Under the pieces are notes generated by a model. That model had not been told where the DNA came from and made no database searches. It saw only the letters and a program-made list of their open reading frames with translations. Of a stretch of 64,000 bases of DNA, positions 26,501-38,230 are shown piece by piece. Each line of letters starts with the position of its first letter. Within the stretch, counting starts at the first letter, position 1. The translations under genes were made by a program, and so were the position numbers. Source of the DNA: Theobroma cacao (Eukaryota > Streptophyta > Magnoliopsida > Malvales > Malvaceae); assembly GCF_000208745.1 (NCBI RefSeq), contig NC_030859.1:14476256-14540255 (forward strand), given 5' to 3'.

Positions 26501-28134
26501 GAATGAATATTCAAGTGCACATTGAAAGTGTAATTTCAATAACTATAGCTTTCGTATCATTGGCCAAGTAGCTAATTAACTTGTATTGAAGCACAAATTG
26601 TGTATTAAGTTTGAAAAGGTTATGGCTGTTGCCAATTTGAGGAAATTGAGAATTCGTACTAGACAAAAGAAATTCGATGTATTGTTATGCTCGACCTCGT
26701 TAATGAGAAAGATTGGTTGAATGATTATTAACATGCTTTAGAGATAAGTTTCAATCGTGATTAAGATGCACGAATTATGCATGGCTCATAGACACTAATT
26801 AATACAAAAAATATGGAAGGCATATTTGAGGCGTGAAATTATGACACCCAGGTTATGTTGACCTTGCTAGTACTAAAAGCAACTACATAACTCCAAATGT
26901 ATGAAAAACATCTTGCTTTATAGCAAGATTGAAATTGTAAATGTAAAGAACCCAATTGTAGGCAACACAAGTAATAGTTTGATAACTATATTAAAATGAA
27001 CACGTGAAGTGTGACACAAGAAAAATTTTGATAACATACTATGTGACTATAGATAATTGACTACTCATAGTTATGGCTCCATGGGGATGATGATACAATT
27101 TGTATTTGAATGATGTGGAGTATTTTAAAGACACTTCAGTTGAATAACAAAAGTTATTGCTAGCCGATATCAAATAGCTAACTTGTCGGTAAGTTAAGAT
27201 TAAATAACTAAAGACTAACAAGGTTGTTGAAACTTTCCCATCTTGGAATGGCAACAAAGATAAGTCATTATTGACTCCATGTTTCAACTGATTTTGTCAC
27301 GACCCAAATTTCGAGCCATGACCGGCGCATGGGCCCAATGGACATAGTCCATTAAGCCCAAGCAAGCCTATCAATCTGACATGTTTATCATTCCATCATA
27401 AACTACAAAGTCACATTTCATAACTCAGGATCAAAGTAATATTAAACAATGCCAACTCATACTAGCATACCAATTAAGTGTACATTGCCTACAACATGTA
27501 TCTCAATAATTTACATCAAGTTTGTCTATACATCTCAAAAAGAAGACTTGACTTCCAGCGGAGGGACTTGGATGAATGTACAGCTACTGAATACCGAGAC
27601 ACCTACCAAAAGATGGATATAAGTCTATACGGACACCTCGTCCTAGTTACCGGCTGCCTCGTGATCTGAAAACATGAAGTTGTAAATGGTGAGTATAAAC
27701 CCAATGAGTGAACAAGGAAGGGAACAAGCATACCATAAGGAATCTTTAACGAAATCATGATGCATTCTTTTTCAAAACAATGCAATTTGTTTCTGTTCTT
27801 ATTAAAAACCCCTCATCAAGCCCTTAAATGATTAATCATTTGAAAATCATGAACTCATACATAACGAACCATTTGAAGAATGAAAGCTTTAATAATACGC
27901 AAGCAAGTCAAATACGACGATGAATCTTCGCTGCAGCGAGAATGAATTTTCGTTGCAGCGACGTTGGGATTAAGTTATTAGCCGAACGAGGGTTTCTCAA
28001 CTGGCCGAGGATTTCTCACTAAACCTCCTCATTTTAAACTTAACTCATTTAGTCCTTAATGTTGGAAGTCCATGCTCCGATATGGTAGCAAAGAAGTGAA
28101 AAATAGGACAGCAATTGGACAAGATAGGAGACAA

Positions 28135-28314
28135 AAACAGAAGGTTTTTCGCTGTAGCGAGATTGAATCTCGCTGCAACAAAATTATGACCCAGAAACAG
28201 AATGTTTCTCGCTACAGCGAGATTCAATCTCGCTGCAATGAAATTGTAACCCAGAAACAGAAAGTTTCTCGCTGCAGCGAGAATGAATTTCGCTGTAGCG
28301 AGAAGCTACTGTGT
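28135..28314 (+). repeat. 60-bp tandem array of palindromes in family A
   Basis: Three consecutive units begin AAACAGAA and each carries two copies of CTCGCTGCAGCGAG or its one-base variants (CTACAG, CTGTAG). More copies flank it at 27929-27960 and 28318-28430. The motif is its own reverse complement. Its position inside an LTR upstream of nothing obvious suggests a U3-type cis element, but function is unknown. Confidence 0.9.
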
Positions 28315-28663
28315 CATTCTCGCTGCAGCGAAAATGCATCCTCGCTGCAGCAAGTTTTCGACCAGCTTACCCCTCCAAAACCTGAGAGTTTCTCGCTACA
28401 GCGAGAATGATTTTTGCTGTAGCGAGAAACAAGGCACCAATGCAAAATTTACCCTTCTTCCAAAGGAAAAACCACCTTGCTGAAATGTCCAAACCAACAT
28501 GAAACACATAACAATTTCTCAAGGTTTAACATGTCAAGTTTCACATGCATTACAACCATAAACCATTATCCATTAATTTCCTATAACACACATATTTACA
28601 TATGTATATATGTATACATATATACCCATCATCATCATACACACCATCCCATCATCATCATCA

Positions 28664-28790
28664 CCAGCTCATGCGCACTCCCTACTCACACATGGCTGGG
28701 TCATCACCGAGTTATGCGCACTCCCTACTCGCACATAACCGGGTTATCCTCGGCTTATGCGCACTCCCTACTCACACATAGCCGAGTCAA
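28664..28790 (+). repeat. tandem hairpin units in family A
   Basis: Three units of about 40 bp share TATGCGCACTCCCTACTCGC then ACATA and a GCCGGGTCA-like tail. The two ends of each unit (TATGTGC / GCACATA in the best forms) are inverted repeats around ACTCCCTACTC. The same three-unit array is in the other copies at about 9965-10095 and 450-550, so it is a stable feature of the family. Confidence 0.85.
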
Positions 28791-30606
28791 TATAATTACA
28801 CAACATTATATTCAAACATATATGTATATCAACATAATGCAGCCACATAGAAATCCATAATAACCACATATCATAACATAAACCATTTCTCAAGAGCTTA
28901 TTCCCAAGGCATTCATTTTTTAGAAAAGTTGTATAAAATCATTCAAACACTTTGTACAAAACAATCATATTCCCAAAACAATTTTGATAGGCAGTCCACT
29001 CACCGATTGATTGTAGAGCCTTTAGATGACTCCAATTCTCCTAATTGTCCAAATGAGATGATGGGGCTTCCTTAGAACCTAGGATCACATTAGCAAAAGC
29101 AATAGGTCAATTCACACACTATGAACCCTAAAAGCTATCTCTTAGCTAGCTTTCAATTACCACATTAAACGGCTATCTATGTTCACTATCTTAATCACTA
29201 AAAAGTAATGAACATACTCAACAATAAAACAGCTCATACTTCCAATTACCAGCCATTATTCACAACTAAAACCCAAGCTTAATTCATCACTTACCCTAGG
29301 GCTCCTTTGTAGTAAAATTCTCTTCCAATTACTTTCAAATCAATAAGGTAATTCTCTCTTTCTCTCTCTAGAACGCCCAACCAGTGAGAGAAAGTATGGA
29401 AATAAACTTTACCAAGAGTTTTGAAGTGAGAGAGTGAAAGAATACTAGGGTTCTAGTCAAAAGGGCTCAAAAGTATGAAAACTAGAGTTAGAGTGAGAAA
29501 ATTTTGCAAGCTACATTTCAAGCTTCCATGGAGGTTTTGAAGAAACGTGAGAAAGAAGAAGAAGAAGAAGACAAGCTGCTGAAAAATGGGAGAAAAAGTT
29601 GCTGGAAGAAAGTATTTATAGGCCAATCTTATCTATTCCACTTAAAATTACCAAATTACCCCTCTACCAATTAACATACTCTCCTCCAACCTTTTATGCA
29701 ATCTTTTTGTTCTTTTGACACTGGGACAAGGTCCATAATGGTCTAGATATACTTGGGTTCATGAAAACATAAAATTTTAACTCGATGTGAAAAATGACCA
29801 TTTTGCCCCTATCGTGAAAATCATCCAAATTTTGGTTTCCTTTCCATTTTACCCCTAATTTCACCATCCATTTATGCCTTAGGCCTACTTAGGCCATAAT
29901 ATTGTTTAAAAATCTTACTTTTATGAGCTTACTAAGGAAATGACGAAATTACCCCTAACTCATATTATTACATCTATGCTTAGTTACAAGCCTATAGAGG
30001 TTGGGGTCTCACAGATTTGAACCCTGAAGGATTATGGTAGAGTCCGGATGATTATGGATAACTAGACTTTGTATTTTATAGTAAACCTTGAAGAATGGGT
30101 AGGTAAGTGGAAACGTGGGATGTTATCTCTTAAAGTTTTCACATAGACATCAGGTGTCATGATTCCCAGTGATGTGAAAAATCTCTTCATATGACCACAT
30201 TATTCCATCTCAATGGACTTTTGACGGGAGCTCATAGGGATGGTGGTGTTGTCCCACCTATAAATACTCTAACAGCTGTCATCAATTGTCACTGAGTAAG
30301 GATATAGGTGAGCAAGGATAGTGATAAAAGTCCTACTTAAGATTCTCGCCTATGTCAATTGTGAATAGTTTAGATACGAGATCGGGTTAGTGTGGATAGC
30401 CAAGCCCAAGTTATGTGGTATCTTAAAATAATTTTTGATATAAGGATATAACCTTGATAGAAAGGATGATGAGTTTAACACACATGTGACAATGATCATA
30501 GAAGGGCCAAGAATGGGAAAAGGGCTAAGTCCCCACACTTTTTTGAGAAATAATGGGTATTACACTTGTCTAAATTCGAGGATGAATTTTCCTGAGAATG
30601 AGAGAA

Positions 30607-33600
30607 TGTGAAACCCCTAGTTTCCATTACTTGGACAAAATTTGATAATCGACTCAAGGAGGTTAGTAAATGCTTTTGTTGACTTAAAAACCTAAATTTC
30701 ATCCTTGAGATTTCACAACTAAATTATATGGAGGTTGTAAAAGGGATTTAGAATGGGATTAGGCCTTAAAAGGAACAAATTTTACAAATCTGCACTTAAA
30801 AAGTCGACCCTAGTGCATAGAAGGTCGATCCTGTGAAGTAAAAAGCAGGGAAAGTCATGCATTCTGGTCTAGGATCGACTATAGACCCTCCATACTTGAT
30901 CCTAGACCACCCAATTAGCCTAAAATCGACTTTAAAGCCTTAAAACCTAAAATTTTCTCATTTCTCTCCTACCTTTTTGTCCTCTCACCCATTTTTTTCT
31001 AAATTTCATACCTTTCAAAACCTTCATACTCCATCAACAAATCTTGAATTCTAAGTGCTAAAGGTAAGGATTTCCACTCCCAAAAACTTAGTTTTAGTGA
31101 TTTTTGTTTTCTCTCTCTAAAAGCTAGGAATTTTTCTAGGCTTTCAAGATTTGGCTAGATCCCTTCATTTAAAGCTCACAAAGGAGGAAAAATAGATAAA
31201 AATAAGTTGTTTATTTATTGGGTATGAGGTCTGGAAGAAAAATTAGTGGAAATCATTGGAAATAAATGAAGATTAAATTGAGTTAGAAATGGGTATTCAA
31301 AGTATTCTGAAATTATTATGGGATTTTGAGAATATTGACGATTAAACATCATTTTTAGATGTTATTGGAGTAGTCTAAGTTTGTTGAAGAAGTCAAGCTT
31401 TCAACGAAAGATGCTAAGAGGAAAAGGTACGCTTCAAAAGGTGGGTAGATATGGCATTTTTAATTATTTTAATATAATTAAGCATGCATATTCTACAACC
31501 TCACATAAAACGTATTTTGATGAACTTTGTGATGTGAATAATGGTTTCAACCTTATTTTATGAAATCTATGTATACTATGTATATATGTTATTATGTATT
31601 TAGTTTTAAGCATGGGGAACAAGTTTTTTAATTGTTTGAAGCCTCAAAAATTGATATTTGTTTGTGGATAATTGCTTTATTGATGTTTTAAAAATTCAGA
31701 ACAAAAAATGATTAGTTTTGCATAGACCCTAGCACTAGGTTAACTTGCCTTTGAGATTGACGATTTTAAATTAATCTATATTTTGAACTTCTATTGTGTA
31801 GATGATTGAATTCATCCTTTGTTTGGAAATGGACTTTGAACACTTTGACTTCATTTTTGTTTGAACCTTTTGATCTGGATGGCAAGTGAATTCATTTTTT
31901 CATATGTAAACGAATATTTTGGATACTTGGAAACATAGCATGAAAATATTTTGGTGGAGCCTACTTGACTTATGGACCTATAACTAGTGACAATAGACAC
32001 TAGACACTAGACATTGTGCACAATGCTTAGGTTTTATTAGGTTGTTGATAAAGTCCTATTCCTTTCATTTGGTTTTGTTTGGTAGTTCAAACGATCTTAC
32101 CACCCTTAATATACAGTCGATGACTATCATGTATCCGACCACTTTGGTGCTACGACACATTTTGATTTGGTTGTCCATGCTACTTAATGCCCCATGATCT
32201 ATTTGACACTATGGAATTGGAACTAGATATTTGTTTTGTGAAACCCCTAGTTTCCATTACTTAGACAAAATTTGATAATTAACCTAGTGAGCTTAGGAAA
32301 TGCTTTTTCTTTACTTAAAAACCATAATTTCATCCTTAAGAATTCAAAACTAAAAGTTATGGAGGTTGTGGAAGGGATTTAGAATGGGATTAGGCCTTAA
32401 AACGAATAATTTTTGTAAATCTAAACCTAAGAAGTCAACCTCATTGCATAAAGGGTCGATCTTGTGAAGTAAAAAGTAGGGGAAGTCATGCATTCTGGTC
32501 TAGGATCAACTATAGACCCTTTGTAGTCGAACTTAGGAAGGAAAAATGGAAGAAATGCAAACATTCTAGTTCAGGATTGACTATAAACCCTCCATAGTCA
32601 ATCCTAGATTGCCCAGTCAGCCTAAAATGGGCTTAAATGCCCTAAAACCCATTTCTAATTAGCTCCTACCTCTTTTTTCTCCCACCCATTTTCTCCCAAA
32701 TTTCATAACTTTCAAAACTCTCAAACTCCATCATCAAATCTTGGATTCTAATTGCTAAAGGTAAAGATTTTCACTCCCAAAAACTTAGTTTTAATGATTT
32801 TTGTTTTCTCCCTCTAAAAGCTAGGAATTTTTCAAAATTTTCAAAATTTGGCTACATCTCCCCACTAGAAACTTGCCAAGGAGGAAAAATACATAAAATG
32901 AGTTGTTTATTTATTGGGTATGAGGTTTGGATGAATGATTTATGGAAATTATTTGGAATAAGTGGAGATTAGATCTACTTAGAAATGGGTATTCAAGGTA
33001 TTTCGAATTTATCATGGGTTTTTAAGAATATTAATGATTAAACCTCATTTTTAGGTGGTATTGGAGTAATTTGAGTTTGTTAGAGAAGTTGAGCTTTCAA
33101 TGAAAGGTGTCAAGAGGAAAGGCACGTTTCAAAAGGTGGGTAGATATAGCATTTTTAATTATTTTACTATAATTAAGCATCTTTATTCTACAACCTTGCA
33201 TTAAAGGTATTTTAATAAACTTTGTGATGTGAATAATGGCCTTAAGATTGTTTTATGAAACCTATGTATACTATGTAGATATGTTATTATGTATTTAGTT
33301 TTGAGCATAGGGAACAAGCATTTCAAATGGTTGATGCCTCTAAGAAAATCTATGTTTATTTGTGAGTAGTTGACGATTGAGAATTTACCTTGCCTGGAAA
33401 TGAACTTTGTACACTTGCATTCATTTTGTTTGAATCGTTTGTTCTTGGATAGAAAGTGAACTTATCTGTTCATGTGTAAACGAATATTTGAATATTAGGA
33501 AACATAGCCTAAAAATGTTTTAGTGGAGCCTATTTGAGTTATGGACATGTAGCTAATAACAGTAGACACTAGCCATTGTGCACAATGCTTAACTTTGATT

Positions 33601-35641
33601 GTGTAGTTGACATAGTGCTGCCCTTTTGATTTGGTTATGTTGGTAGTTAACATGGTCCTACCCCTTTGATATGACTTCATTTGGTAGTTGACATCGCTCG
33701 TTGATTTGGTTTCATTTGGTAGTTGATACGATCCTACCGCCTCTGATATACGATCGATGACTATCATGTATCCGACCATTTTGGTGCTACGGCACACTTT
33801 GATTTGGTTGTCCATGCTACATAGTGCTCCACAATCTATTTGAACTGACATTTGACATTATGAAATTGGAACTTGATATTTGTTTTGAATTTTGGACATA
33901 GCTATTAATATTGATTCGACTTTAGACTTTGGATTTGGTATTTGTTTAGATGTTCGATCTTTGGATTTGACATTTGTTTCAACCATGGAGCTTCAGTTTC
34001 ATATTTGTTTGATGTTGGTACTTAGATTTGGTATTCGTCTCAATCTTGATCTTTAGATTGGGTATTTGCCCATGACTTTGGTATTTAGACTTGGCATATT
34101 GAAATTTACTACGAACTTTGTTGTTTTGATATCCATTGGTTTTCTTCAAGGGTTTTTCAAAGGAAATGACTTTATTTCATTAGAAAGTAAATCTTGTTTT
34201 TCCTCAACATATTTTACAAAAATTTTAACCCGATATTTATTAATTATTTTCTTGAAAAGACTTGAACGTTTCACAAACCATTATTCTTATTTCAAAGGCT
34301 TTAGAATCGATCTTCAACAAAACCTTATAAAATCATTTTAAATGAGTTGTACCCGTTGAAACGATGATTTGTGGTCTCTTGGATACTTGTTCATTTGGCA
34401 CATAACTTGCAGCATAAGATATTGGATTTTTCTTGGGGATTGAATCCCTAAACTCTTTAATATTTGTTATAGTTGAAAGGCAAACTTTGATATTGATTAA
34501 AATGGATTACTTGCATTATTTTAAAAAGTATCTTTGACAAACACTCTCCCGTTTAGCTTGTTTCCCTTCCCTGTATATGCTCATGGAGTTATTTATAGCT
34601 CACACAAGTAAGATGTAATTGTTTTGTAGGTTAATAGTTGTTTGGCTCATTGTCTTTTGGGAAGAGCAAATACTTCAGTTAATCTTTGGTAAGTGATCAT
34701 ATAACATCTAGTAGGCATTAGCCCTTTTGTTTCAAGTTGTACTCCACTGGTCTTATTTGGTTTTGGCCATTTATGTTGATTGTTACAAATAAAATTTTGC
34801 TTATGTCTTGTATTAATGACATGCATGTTTAAATGTGCCATGGGATGGCTACACTCTGTGTTTCCCAAAAAATGGCTTATGTTTGTTATTTGGACATGTG
34901 TGCTTCAGTATTTTAAGCAAGTGGACGTGCAAACTAATATGATAATCTTATGAGATTTTATATGTTCATGCATATTTGATGTACAGTTCCATGGTGATGA
35001 GTCCCATGAGGTAAATCTAAGTATTTGATTTGAATTGTTCATTTTAGGCTTGCATGGGTTAAGAGGGTAACTCCCACCGATACCCCTGTGCCGGTCATGG
35101 CCTAGATTTGGGTCATGACATGTTTTGAATTTTGGACTTTGCTATTGATATTGATTCAACTTTGGACTTTGGAATTGGTATTTGCTTAGATGTCCGATCT
35201 TTGGATTTGACATTTGTTTCAACCTTGGTGCTTGAGTTTTGTATTTGTTTGATGTTGGTACTTGGATTTGGTATTTGTCTCAATCTTGATCTTTAGATTG
35301 GGTATTTGCTCATGACTTCGGTTTTTAGACTTGGCATATTCAATTTACTATGAACTATGTTGTTTTGATATCCATTGGTTTTCTCCAATGGTTTTCCAAA
35401 AGAAATGACTTTATTTCATTTGAAACAAAAACTTTGTTTTTCCTCAACATATTTTACAAAACTTTTAACCTGATATTTATTAGTTGTTTTTTTAAAATAC
35501 TTGAACGTTTCAAATGAGTTGTACCCGATAAGACGATGATTTGAGGTTTCTTGGATACTTATTCATATTTGGCACATAACTCACACCTTGGGATATTAGA
35601 TTTTGCCTAAGGATTGAATCCCCAAACTCTTTGAATATTTG
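30607..35641 (+). mobile_element. 3' LTR of the long element, split and truncated
   Basis: The start TGTGAAACCCCTAG follows a purine-rich tract. At 32232-32236 it is broken by a related solo LTR and continues after 35125 with GAATTTTGGACTTTGC. It then stops at about 35641, where Athila-like sequence begins, so the last 650-730 bases are missing. The left piece and the resumed right piece align with 32237-33880 and 33885-34470 of the inserted relative. Confidence 0.85.
32237..35120 (+). mobile_element. solo LTR nested in a related LTR, target duplication TGTTT
   Basis: The 2884-bp insert runs from TGTGAAACCCC to GGGTCATGACA, with TGTTT at 32232-32236 and 35121-35125. It is the only complete copy of this LTR type in the window and serves as the ruler for the others. 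It carries inverted pairs of the type GATCAACTATAGACC / TAGTCGAAC at about 32497-32610. No coding region is seen; short open stretches at 33495 and 34066 are chance. Confidence 0.93.
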
Positions 35642-36119
35642 TTCCTAAATCTTCACTAAGTACTAAAATCGAGTTACTTGAATAAGATCAGTTTGCCATA
35701 AGTTTAGTACCTAGTGAAGATTTGAGAACAAATCCCTGTGAGATATGATTCTGGACTTATTGTCTATATTTGTTCGATAATGTGTAAAATCGACAACAAG
35801 TTTTTAGCGTCGTTTTCAAGAATTTGTTTTCCAATTTATTTAGCTAATGTTAAAATTTAATAAATTAGTTTTAATTTGAGTTTTTCTTCTTTGTTTTTCA
35901 AGTTCATTCCGTCGTTGTATGAGAAGAGCAAAAAGCTTGGAGATTATACAATGCGATGTACATGTTGAGAGAACATTCTGAAGACTTTGATGAAAAAATT
36001 AACAAGGTTTTTCTCAAACAAATACAATGGTTGATCGACACAGTGAGCAGCAAATCCAAGAGAGAGTAGTAGTTAAAAATCGTTGCTTAAGGGATTATGT
36101 TCTTCCGTTGGTACAAAAG

Positions 36120-36890
36120 ATTCCATAGAGCATTTGAAGGCTGACTTTTCAAGCCAACAGTTTTGAGATCAAGTCAACCATCATCACCATGATTCAAACA
36201 TCAATCCAGTTTGAGGGCCTTCCAAATGATGATCTAAATGCCCATATTTCAAAGTTCTTAGAGATATGTGATACCTTTAAACACAATGGTGTCATAGATG
36301 ATGCAATTCATTTGAGGCTTTTCCCTTTTTCATTGAGGGACAAAGTTGAAGTGTGGCTAAATGCAATCCCTACTAGATCCATAACAACTTGGGATAATCT
36401 TGCTCAAAAGTTCCTTGCCAAGTTCTTTCCTTCAGCTAAAGCAGCAAAAATGAGGAATGATATCACATCATTTATGCAGCTAGATTTTGAATCGTTGTAT
36501 GAGGCTTGGGAAATATACAAGGACCTACTTAGGTGTTGTTCTTATCATGGTCTTCCAAAGTGGCTACAAATGTAGACATTTTACAATATATTGAATGGTT
36601 ATGTTCGAACCACCACTAATGCCACTATTGGAGGAGCTTTAATGGTTAAGTCAATTGATGAGGCATACGATTTGTTGGAGGAGATGGCTTCAAACAACTA
36701 CCAGTTGCCCATAGAGCGATCAATGCATAGGAAAGTAGCTAGAGTTCATGATGTGGATGCCTTCACGACATTATCAGCACAGGTAGTAGTTTTAACTAAA
36801 AAACTTGAATCTTTTGGTGTTAATTCCATTTGAAGTCCTTTTGTACTTTGTCAATATAGTGGAGATAAACATGCAAGCAATCATTGTATA
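36120..36890 (+). pseudogene. Athila-like gag pseudogene
   Basis: The frame from about 36160 reads through one TAG at 36573-36575 to a stop at 36832. Typical Athila Gag blocks are visible: QFEGLPNDDLNAHISKFLE, RLFPFSLRDK, TTWDNLAQKFLAKFFP, NDITSFMQLDFESLYEAWE, GGALM and DLLEEMASNNYQ. A knuckle at 36849-36887 keeps C, H and the last C, but its second Cys is Ser (36858-36860). An upstream part near 36150 is out of frame. This encodes the particle protein in active elements; here it is broken. Confidence 0.9.
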
Positions 36891-37318
36891 AGCAGTACAG
36901 AAATAGTGCAATTTATGGGCAACAAATAGTAGAACAATCCTCACTCCAACAGTTACCACCCAGGGTCAAGGAACCCTCCAAACTTCTCTTGGGGTAACAA
37001 TCAAGGATCATCTTTATCTTCAAAGCCGAACATACCTTTTGGATTTCAATAGTAGGCAAGAATTCCTATTCCAAGAAAGAAACCATCTGTAAAGGATTTA
37101 TTGATTTAGTTCGTGATAAAGAATGATGCCATCATTCAAAATCAAACTCTCATTCAAAGTCAAACAGCATCATTTTGTAACATTGATACCCAAGTTGGTC
37201 AACTTGCTAACTCATTAAACAATAAAGCTCAAGAACACTACTTAGTGATAAAGAGGCAAATCCGAGGAGGGAAGGTAAGGAACATGTCAATGCCATTATC
37301 TTAAGAAGTGGTAAGGAA

Positions 37319-38050
37319 GTGGAAAGTAACCCAAAGCAAGCTGAACAGAAAGACAAAATAGTTGAGAATGGGGCACAGACTACGAGTTCTAATGAGCAGT
37401 GTCAAAAGTTAGAGACTAAGTCAACTCTACCACCAGCACCTTTTCCTCAGCGTTTCAAGAAACAACAAGAAAACCAGTTTTGGAAATTTATGGAGATGTT
37501 TAAAAAGCTTCAAATCAACATTCTTTTTGTTAAAGCTTTCAAGAAAATGCCTTCATATGTAAAATTTCTTAAGGATAACTTATCTAAAAAGAGGAAATTG
37601 GAAGACTTTCAAACTGTTGTCTTTACTAAGAAGTGTAGTGTTATTTTCCAAAACAAGCTTCCATTAAAGCTTAAAGAACCAGGGAGTTTTTCTATCCCTT
37701 ACACCATTGGTAGTTTTAAATTTTCTAAAGCTTTGTGTGATTTAGGTGTTAGTGTTTCAATTATGCCTATGTCTATTGCCAAGAAACTTGGACTTAATGA
37801 GATACAACCTATTACATTTTCTTTGCAGTTAGTAGAACAAACAATCAGATACCCTATTGGGATTATAAAGGATGTGTTGCTCAAAGTTGGGCATCTCTTC
37901 ATTCTGGTAGGCTTCATTGTGCTTGAGATGGAAGAGGAGGTAGAAACTCCTTTAATCCTGGAACAACCTTTCTTAGTGACTACAGGCACAATCATTGATG
38001 TGAAGGAAAGCAATATGACTTTTAAAGTTGGAGAGGAGATAGTCACTTAA
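37319..38050 (+). pseudogene. Athila-like protease region
   Basis: A 243-codon open stretch begins with a charged, low-complexity linker and has a protease-like second half. It keeps CDLGVSVSIMPMSIAKKLGL, where the catalytic Asp of D-x-G is present, then PIGIIKDVLLKVG and PLILEQPFLVT, which match the retropepsin-like domain of Athila polyproteins. RT does not follow. It is the longest open stretch in the transposon half but is a fragment and lacks context to be active. Confidence 0.85.
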
Positions 38051-38230
38051 AGGTATAACCAATACAATAGTGGCTTCTCATAAACCTTTAGCTCCAAACC
38101 TCTAACAAGACTGGTAAAGAAGTTTAGGATCAAAAATATGAGAGCTTTCTCAAAAGATATGAGAGATGAAAGAAGGTTTAAGCTCAGAAAGAATCAATTG
38201 AAGGATAAAAATGTGACCTTTAGGTTCTGC

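Larger units (their letters stand above)
27295..30013 (+). mobile_element. solo LTR, family A (copy c), with target duplication GATTT
   Basis: The 2719-bp element runs from TGTCACGACCC to GGGTCTCACA and is flanked by GATTT at 27290-27294 and 30014-30018. It is the best-preserved family A copy. It contains palindromes of the type CTCGCTGCAGCGAG, three of which sit in a 60-bp tandem array (about 28135-28314), and three hairpin units (about 28668-28790) with TATGCGCACTCCCTACTCGC. No coding region is present. Confidence 0.93.
23561..30606 (+). mobile_element. internal region of the element flanked by LTRs 17939 and 30607; degenerate or non-coding
   Basis: Excluding the family A insert at 27295-30013, about 4.3 kb lie between the two related LTRs. 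Near 23749 a start ATG-CCA-CCT-AGA resembles the M-P-P-R start of chromovirus Gag, but the frame closes within about 15 codons. I could not find RT, RNase H or integrase motifs in any frame. The right end (AATTCGAGGATGAATTTTCC, then GAGAGAA before TGTGAAACC) resembles the polypurine region of the chromovirus at 7040-7068. It may be a non-autonomous large derivative (LARD-like) or simply very decayed. Confidence 0.6.
35642..38230 (+). mobile_element. Athila-type Ty3/gypsy fragment (LTR end, primer region, gag, protease)
   Basis: The left 150 bases look like the end of an LTR with a strong hairpin. Then comes CAAGTTTTTAGCGTCG, a decayed form of the primer-binding region common in Athila elements. 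Gag and protease follow. RT, integrase and the right LTR are missing, and Sirevirus-like sequence takes over near 38230. Confidence 0.82.

Noticed and set aside
24470..27040. A second pol gene inside the long element
   Set aside because: I looked for RT, RNase H and integrase blocks in the readable frames and found none that I could support.
28135..28790. Regular repeats that look like a CRISPR array
   Set aside because: The genome is a plant's, the spacers are similar to each other, and the units are part of an LTR present in three copies.
37699..38046. Open frame on the minus strand
   Set aside because: It lies opposite the Athila protease region, which has clear motifs.
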